DNA of 64,000 nucleotides from NCBI GenBank assembly GCA_900766135.1, contig CAAFUF010000015.1, positions 62,001 to 126,000 on the forward strand. Reading direction: 5' to 3'. The notes below the pieces were generated by a model. That model was given only the letters and a program-made list of their open reading frames with translations. It had not been told where the DNA came from and searched no databases. Position 1 is the first letter of the stretch. Each line of letters opens with the position of its first letter. The DNA comes from Paenibacillaceae bacterium (GTDB taxonomy: Bacteria; Bacillota; Bacilli; Paenibacillales; Paenibacillaceae). Made by a program: the position numbers and the translations under genes. Positions 59,701-64,000 of the stretch are shown here, one piece after another.

Positions 59701-60561
59701 TTACTGTACTTTATTTTTAAAGGGAACCCATCCTTCAAAATAGCGATACCGATCTTTTTCGCCGTTTGTTCTTTCGAACGTATTGGCGATGGTAACCAAT
59801 TGCACGTCACCGTTCAACTCCAAGCGATTAGCGGCCATAAACTGCTCTACGTAGGCCAAATAACTCCATTTCACCGAGTCGTACGCATCCACTTTGAAGA
59901 TGGTATAAATACAGGGCTGCGGCTCCACAAAAAAAGCGGTGGGAATCCGGTCGAATCCGTAAAATTCGGCATATTTCTGTTCCAAGGTCAAATCGCAATA
60001 AGTGGAGACCGGGTGTTCCTTCGCATCAATATCCGATTGTTTGATGCCTAAAGTATGGCGACATAAAGGCATGGCTTCCATTCCGATTTTTCTGGCCAAC
60101 GTACCGTTGTCCGTGTTTTCGAGTATATCCTCCCGCAAATGCAGATGATGCCATCTGGGAGGACGCACCCGGTAAAAACAACGTTGGTAGAATACCGGTA
60201 TGGATTCCACGAGTTCTTTCAATTGTTTCATCCCGTCCAAACAATACCGTTTTTTCAAAAGCTCCCTTTCATTTTCGGCTATTTTGTCCTCCAAGCTTTC
60301 CGCCAGGTCCTTTAAATCATTTTCATTGAAAATTTTTTCCGTTTCTTCAATAGAAAATCCCATATTCTGATATTGCTTTCGGATCATAATCATGTAGACG
60401 TCATAGGATGCGAATAATCTTTCGTTTTTGTGGTTTTTCTCGCCAGGGAGCACGATCCCGGCCTTGTCATAGTAGCGGATCGTTTGAGGATGCATACCAA
60501 GCATGCCTGCGACTTCGCCGATGCGATACGTTGCCGTGAATTTCCGGTCTTTTTGTTCCAT
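59701..60561 (-). CDS. MerR-family regulator with effector domain
   Basis: The 286-residue protein has a MerR helix-turn-helix (YRIGEVAGMLGMHPQTIRYYDKAGIVLPG), a coiled-coil helix (about 85-125) and a C-terminal effector domain like the BmrR/GyrI fold. The start is set at 60561 with AAAGGTTGG about 10 bases upstream; an in-frame ATG at 60597 has no clear site. It is co-directional with the dehydrogenase-transporter operon, whose 19-bp-spacer promoter it probably activates. The inducer may be the transported acid. Confidence 0.83.
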   Translation of the reverse strand: MEQKDRKFTATYRIGEVAGMLGMHPQTIRYYDKAGIVLPGEKNHKNERLFASYDVYMIMIRKQYQNMGFSIEETEKIFNENDLKDLAESLEDKIAENERELLKKRYCLDGMKQLKELVESIPVFYQRCFYRVRPPRWHHLHLREDILENTDNGTLARKIGMEAMPLCRHTLGIKQSDIDAKEHPVSTYCDLTLEQKYAEFYGFDRIPTAFFVEPQPCIYTIFKVDAYDSVKWSYLAYVEQFMAANRLELNGDVQLVTIANTFERTNGEKDRYRYFEGWVPFKNKVQ

Positions 60562-60737
60562 GCGCCGCAACCAACCTTTAAGAATTTGATAACTCATTTT
60601 ATCATATCCGGCCGTGCGGAGCAGTTATCGAAATTATAGGTCTATCGACTTAAAAAAGATTTCTATCCGGTGAGACTTCCTGTACAATCAAAGTTAGCAA
60701 AATTTGCGATTATTCAAGGACATGGAGAACGAATGAG

Positions 60738-62297
60738 ATGGGATCGGAAATCAACGTATATATTACGCTCGTCGCTACTTCGGGCGTGCTGAATTTTTTT
60801 CTGGGTATTTACGCTTTTGCTCATCGAACAAGCATCCCGTATGCGCGCACCTTCCTGATCTATAACGCCGCCTTGGCCATTTACATTTTCGGCTTCGCTT
60901 TCGAGCTGTCCAGCAACTCGTTGGAAGAGATCAAGCGATGGATCGTCGTGGAGTACATCGGCATGCCTGCCTCCGCGGTATTAAGCTTGCTGCTCGTTTT
61001 CCGCTACCTGGGCAGAAACGTTTCGCGCAAGATGGTTGCGGCGATGTTCATCATTCCCGCGATTACGTTGTTTCTGGTCGCCACGAACGACGCCCACCAT
61101 CTTTTTTACAAAGACATCTATATCCGGGAATCCTCCCCGGTGCCGCTGGTCGACATTGATATCGGGGAATGGTATATCGTTCACGGCGCCTACACCTTCG
61201 GCTGCCTGCTCGGCGGTTTGGTGGTGCTGCTGCGCCGCTGGCGGCATACGAAAAAGATGTACCGTAACCAGCACGTGACATTAATCGTTTCGCAAGTGAT
61301 CCCGATGGTGGCCGCTTTTCTCTATTTGATGGGCGCCACGCCGTGGGGGATGGACCCCGTTCCGATGGTGTTGTGCCTGACTTCCGCCATGTATATCTGG
61401 GCGATCGTCTCCTCGCGGATGCTAACGATCGTTCCGATCGCCAAGGAAAGCCTGTTCGAAAGCATGCGGGAAGGGGTTATCGTCCTTGACGGCGCGCACC
61501 GTATCGTCGATTATAACCGGGCGCTGTCCGGGCTGCTGCCAAGGGTAAGTCCCCGGACGATCGGGAAAACGTTGTTCGAAGCATGGCCGGATCTGACGGG
61601 GGAGGCGTTCCCCTTCGTCCATTCCGTCGACGGCATGGAGGAGGAGCTGCACTGGAAAACCGCCGCCGGCCCGATCACCTGTCTGATCCGATCCTCGCCC
61701 GTAATCAGCAAAAGCGGCGACGCATTGGGGACGCTGCTGCTGCTGATCGACATCACGGAGCACAAGCGGCTGCAGGACCAGCTTCAAAATTTGGCCTTCC
61801 AGGACGGCTTGACGGGAGTCCCGAACCGAAGACGGTTTCTCGGTCAAGGCAAGGAGATGCTGGAAGAAGCGATGGCGGCGGGGAAGCCGTTCTCCGTCAT
61901 CTTGTTCGATATCGATTATTTCAAGCGGATCAACGACAAGTACGGGCATGAGACGGGGGACCGGGCGCTCGTGCACGTTACCGAGACATGCCGCCGCATC
62001 CTGCCGCCGGAGGCGTTGTTTGCCCGTTACGGCGGGGAAGAATTCGCGATAGGCCTGCCGGACGCCGCGATCGGGGAAGCGGTCGAATGGGCCGAACGGC
62101 TGCGCGCGGCCTTGAGCGCCGAGCCGCTTCAAACCGGGACCGATAACATCGGCATCACGGCCAGCTTTGGCGTCGCCCCTTCGCTTGGTGCCGCCGATAC
62201 GCTGGAATCGCTGCTTCGGGACGCGGATGCCGCCCTATACGATTCCAAACGGAATGGCCGCAATGCGGTCAGTCTGGTCGCCGCCGCGAAGGAATAG
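60738..62297 (+). CDS. Membrane diguanylate cyclase (7TM-PAS-GGDEF)
   Basis: The 519-residue protein has about seven helices in its first 215 residues (histidine-kinase-type N-terminal membrane domain), a PAS domain (about 228-340) and a GGDEF domain. The active site reads GGEEF at residues 432-436, with FDIDYFKRINDKYGHETGD as the metal- and substrate-binding part, so it should make cyclic di-GMP. The inhibitory R-x-x-D site normally five residues before GGEEF is not seen. It could balance the EAL phosphodiesterase at 40050. Confidence 0.91.
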   Translation: MGSEINVYITLVATSGVLNFFLGIYAFAHRTSIPYARTFLIYNAALAIYIFGFAFELSSNSLEEIKRWIVVEYIGMPASAVLSLLLVFRYLGRNVSRKMVAAMFIIPAITLFLVATNDAHHLFYKDIYIRESSPVPLVDIDIGEWYIVHGAYTFGCLLGGLVVLLRRWRHTKKMYRNQHVTLIVSQVIPMVAAFLYLMGATPWGMDPVPMVLCLTSAMYIWAIVSSRMLTIVPIAKESLFESMREGVIVLDGAHRIVDYNRALSGLLPRVSPRTIGKTLFEAWPDLTGEAFPFVHSVDGMEEELHWKTAAGPITCLIRSSPVISKSGDALGTLLLLIDITEHKRLQDQLQNLAFQDGLTGVPNRRRFLGQGKEMLEEAMAAGKPFSVILFDIDYFKRINDKYGHETGDRALVHVTETCRRILPPEALFARYGGEEFAIGLPDAAIGEAVEWAERLRAALSAEPLQTGTDNIGITASFGVAPSLGAADTLESLLRDADAALYDSKRNGRNAVSLVAAAKE

Positions 62298-62348
62298 ACT
62301 TGGCCGAATGGATTCCTTCGGGAGCCTGCGGCCTCTCTGGCTTGCAAG

Positions 62349-62402
62349 AACAACAGCCTCGCAAACTCGCTCTTCGGAGCGTTTGCGAGGCTGTTGTTTT
62401 AT
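62349..62402. terminator. Bidirectional terminator after the diguanylate cyclase gene
   Basis: An 18-bp perfect stem (62349-62366 with 62381-62398) encloses a second GCTC-TTCG-GAGC hairpin and is followed by a TTTTATT tail on the plus strand. The convergent dehydrogenase gene ends at its edge. Confidence 0.92.
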
Positions 62403-63304
62403 TCGTTCGCGCCGATAAAACCCGTCAGATTATCCAGTACCTTGCGAGATAACCTTTCTCTGGCTTCCCGGGTGAAACCCGAAACTTTTGCGGAATAAAT
62501 GATTTGGGGATAGCGCTCAAGCTCGGCTTTAAACTCCCCTGCACCGTCCGCGTCAAAGATCGCATAGTTTCCGCTCTCCCGGATCCATTCCCGAAAAGCA
62601 GCAGCATCAAAAGGCGCCCCGAGGGAAGTATTAACCAGAATTTTGCCGTGCCCCAAAGCGGCGAATTCTTCGGGCCCGAGGAGCTGGGTGTTTCTGGGCA
62701 AATGCATGGAGATGATCTCCGAGGTTCGCAGCAGATCGCGAAGCGGAGCATATTCAACCCCCGCCTGCTCGCAATCCGGTTTGCGGTTCCGGCTGAAATA
62801 GTGAACGCGCATGCCGAAAGCGGAAGCCCGATGCGCCAAGATCTTGCCGGTCGCCCCCATCCCGATGATGCCCAGCTTGCGCTGCTGCAGCTCGACCGGT
62901 TCGCTTAGCCATTGGTGCGGTCCCAAGCCTTTGAGCAAGCGGATAAGCTCGCTCATGACGAATTCGGCGACCCCTTCATCGCCATAATCACGGACTCCCC
63001 GGACCTCAATGCCTTGCGCTCTGGCCGCAGCGATATCGACATTGGCCGACCGCTCGTCATACAGGCTGCAGCACATTCCGATATATCGAATCGAGGGGTG
63101 GCTTGCAATCACCTCGCGATCGATTTTCGTTCGCCAAGATACGAGTACGCCATCCGCATCTTGGATTCTTTCCATTAACTCGTTTTTGCTTTGCGGGTCC
63201 TGATCAAACTGGATGATCGGTTGTTTCGAGTGCTTTTGCAATTTTTCCAAGGCCCAACCTTCGAGCCCAACGTTGTCCACGCATGTGATTTGATTGAACA
63301 TCAT
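62399..63304 (-). CDS. 2-hydroxyacid dehydrogenase homolog with altered catalytic residues
   Basis: The 301-residue protein has the two-domain fold and an intact NAD motif KLGIIGMGATGKILAHRA. The usual catalytic Arg in N-x-x-R-G-G is replaced: the site reads VNTSLGAPFD. The usual His in T-P-H-x-A is also lost: the site reads SAKVSGFT, with Lys in that place. It may therefore bind NAD and a ligand without normal dehydrogenase action, or use Lys. The start at 63304 has AAGGAGG about 10 bases upstream; an in-frame start at 63331 lies before it. No operon partner is seen. Confidence 0.82.
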   Translation of the reverse strand: MMFNQITCVDNVGLEGWALEKLQKHSKQPIIQFDQDPQSKNELMERIQDADGVLVSWRTKIDREVIASHPSIRYIGMCCSLYDERSANVDIAAARAQGIEVRGVRDYGDEGVAEFVMSELIRLLKGLGPHQWLSEPVELQQRKLGIIGMGATGKILAHRASAFGMRVHYFSRNRKPDCEQAGVEYAPLRDLLRTSEIISMHLPRNTQLLGPEEFAALGHGKILVNTSLGAPFDAAAFREWIRESGNYAIFDADGAGEFKAELERYPQIIYSAKVSGFTREARERLSRKVLDNLTGFIGANE

Positions 63305-63452
63305 CTCCAGTAAACCTCCTTGACCCGGCATTTTATGCGCTTCGCAAGCTTGTTTTCTACTATATCACGAAGTGTCGGAAGGATGAATTCTTACGTCTTA
63401 AGGCAGGGTAAACTGTGATAGACTCGAAGTAAGCCAGGAGGGATTAGCATGG

Positions 63453-63514
63453 AGCTGGATCAGCAAATCGGAGCCGCATGCTGCCGAAACGTGGCTTAAG
63501 CTGATTTCCCGCTG
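63453..63514 (+). other. Possible remnant of a small gene
   Basis: GGAGGGATTAGC precedes an ATG that opens a 16-codon frame (MELDQQIGAACCRNVA). If the reading frame is shifted after the ninth codon, it continues as HAAETWLKLISR before a stop. A good ribosome-binding site before so short a frame suggests a broken gene or a small peptide. I do not recognise it. Confidence 0.25.
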
Positions 63515-63534
63515 AACGCGCCGTTCGGAACGCC

Positions 63535-64000
63535 TTAGGAACCGCATCCCGGTACGGAATCTAGCAGGATACCGGCTAAACGGCAGCCCTTCGAGAGGAG
63601 GCCTGCGGCATCAAACGGAGCGGGACCGATCGGCGGAAACCAGTCCTCGGGCTCTTCCGTTTCGGATTGAGGATCCAAGCCGCCGAGAAAGTCCCCCGGC
63701 AGAAGGTCATCCTTCCATTCCGGCATGCCCGCTTGTTCCGCAAACGTTCGCAGATCCGGAACGTCCGGCTTAACGGCTTCGGCTTGTACCGCTGGGATGA
63801 ACCCGGCCCCCTCCACTAAGGGCCATACCTGCGGCTCCTCGCTGATCGAGACGTATTTCACCAACACCGCTGCTTCCGTCAGGCGTCGTAACGCATCGGC
63901 TGCCTCGTCGCCGAAACCGGAAACGACAAGCAGGCGCAAGGCGAGCAGTGATTTGTGAAACCGCGTTAATCCCTGCATGTAGGCATAGGCCCTTACGTTC
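63535..64000 (-). CDS. Unrecognised protein, 5' end outside the window
   Basis: The frame is open to the window edge: upstream of the internal ATG at 63978 the codons read NVRAYAY without a stop, so the true start probably lies beyond 64000. The visible 154 residues begin with a helical part (SLLALRLLVVSGFGDEAADALRRLTEAAVLV) that recalls DUF5677-like helical proteins, and end in an acidic, Pro-rich tail with two Cys. There are no membrane segments. I do not assign a function. Confidence 0.55.
   Translation of the reverse strand, partial: NVRAYAYMQGLTRFHKSLLALRLLVVSGFGDEAADALRRLTEAAVLVKYVSISEEPQVWPLVEGAGFIPAVQAEAVKPDVPDLRTFAEQAGMPEWKDDLLPGDFLGGLDPQSETEEPEDWFPPIGPAPFDAAGLLSKGCRLAGILLDSVPGCGS

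Overview
The window looks like a chromosomal segment of a spore-forming Gram-positive bacterium of the Paenibacillus type. The reasons are the many AraC-type regulators and YesM/YesN-style sensor pairs beside sugar ABC importers, the Bacillales-type Zur boxes, the strong AGGAGG ribosome-binding sites with frequent GTG and TTG starts, and a Bacillota-style tRNA-Leu without an encoded CCA. No phage, integrase or intact insertion sequence was recognised.

Region 1 (about 0-24 kb) is devoted to glycans. It holds a GH4 alpha-galactosidase with its AraC regulator, a radical-SAM sulfatase-maturating enzyme, and a membrane-anchored AraC sensor placed before an operon. That operon encodes a solute-binding protein, two permeases, two sulfatases, a NagZ-like GH3 enzyme and beta-phosphoglucomutase. 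A ROK repressor, a split chromate transporter, another AraC regulator with a large GH3 beta-glucosidase, and a third sulfatase follow. All three sulfatases carry the Cys-type C-x-P-x-R motif and none has a signal peptide. This suggests that sulfated oligosaccharides are imported and then desulfated and cleaved in the cytoplasm.

Region 2 (24-36 kb) is a second sugar locus. An AraC regulator and a YesM/YesN two-component pair precede an LplABC-type importer, a GH51 arabinofuranosidase and a GH2 glycosidase, and the locus ends at a terminator before tRNA-Leu(CAG).

Region 3 (36-43.5 kb) is a signalling block: an AgrC-like GHKL kinase, a chemoreceptor, a LytTR response regulator and a protein joining a PTS EIIC-like membrane domain to an EAL phosphodiesterase. 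A MerR regulator and a DUF554 membrane-protein gene broken by a single-base frameshift come next.

Region 4 (43.6-57 kb) is a zinc-starvation island marked by six Zur boxes, several set on clear promoters. It contains a zinc-independent L33 paralog with the GTPase ZagA, znuCBA with zur, a decayed zinc-independent S14 gene, and a second Zur-like gene. A seven-gene operon follows: a methyltransferase, a FecCD-type permease, an ATPase, a rubredoxin-methyltransferase fusion, a binding lipoprotein, a thioredoxin-like ferredoxin and a His-rich COG0523 GTPase. A further COG0523 GTPase with its own Zur-controlled promoter faces this operon. The seven-gene cassette is the best candidate for an undescribed system in the window.

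Region 5 (57-64 kb) holds a DASS-type anion transporter with a 2-hydroxyacid dehydrogenase, behind a promoter with a 19-bp spacer and followed by a MerR regulator. Beyond these lie a membrane diguanylate cyclase, a second dehydrogenase homolog lacking key catalytic residues, and a gene cut by the window edge. Two families of short interspersed repeats occur in the intergenic spaces (15.2-15.4 and 48.7-48.8 kb; 19.4-19.6 kb).
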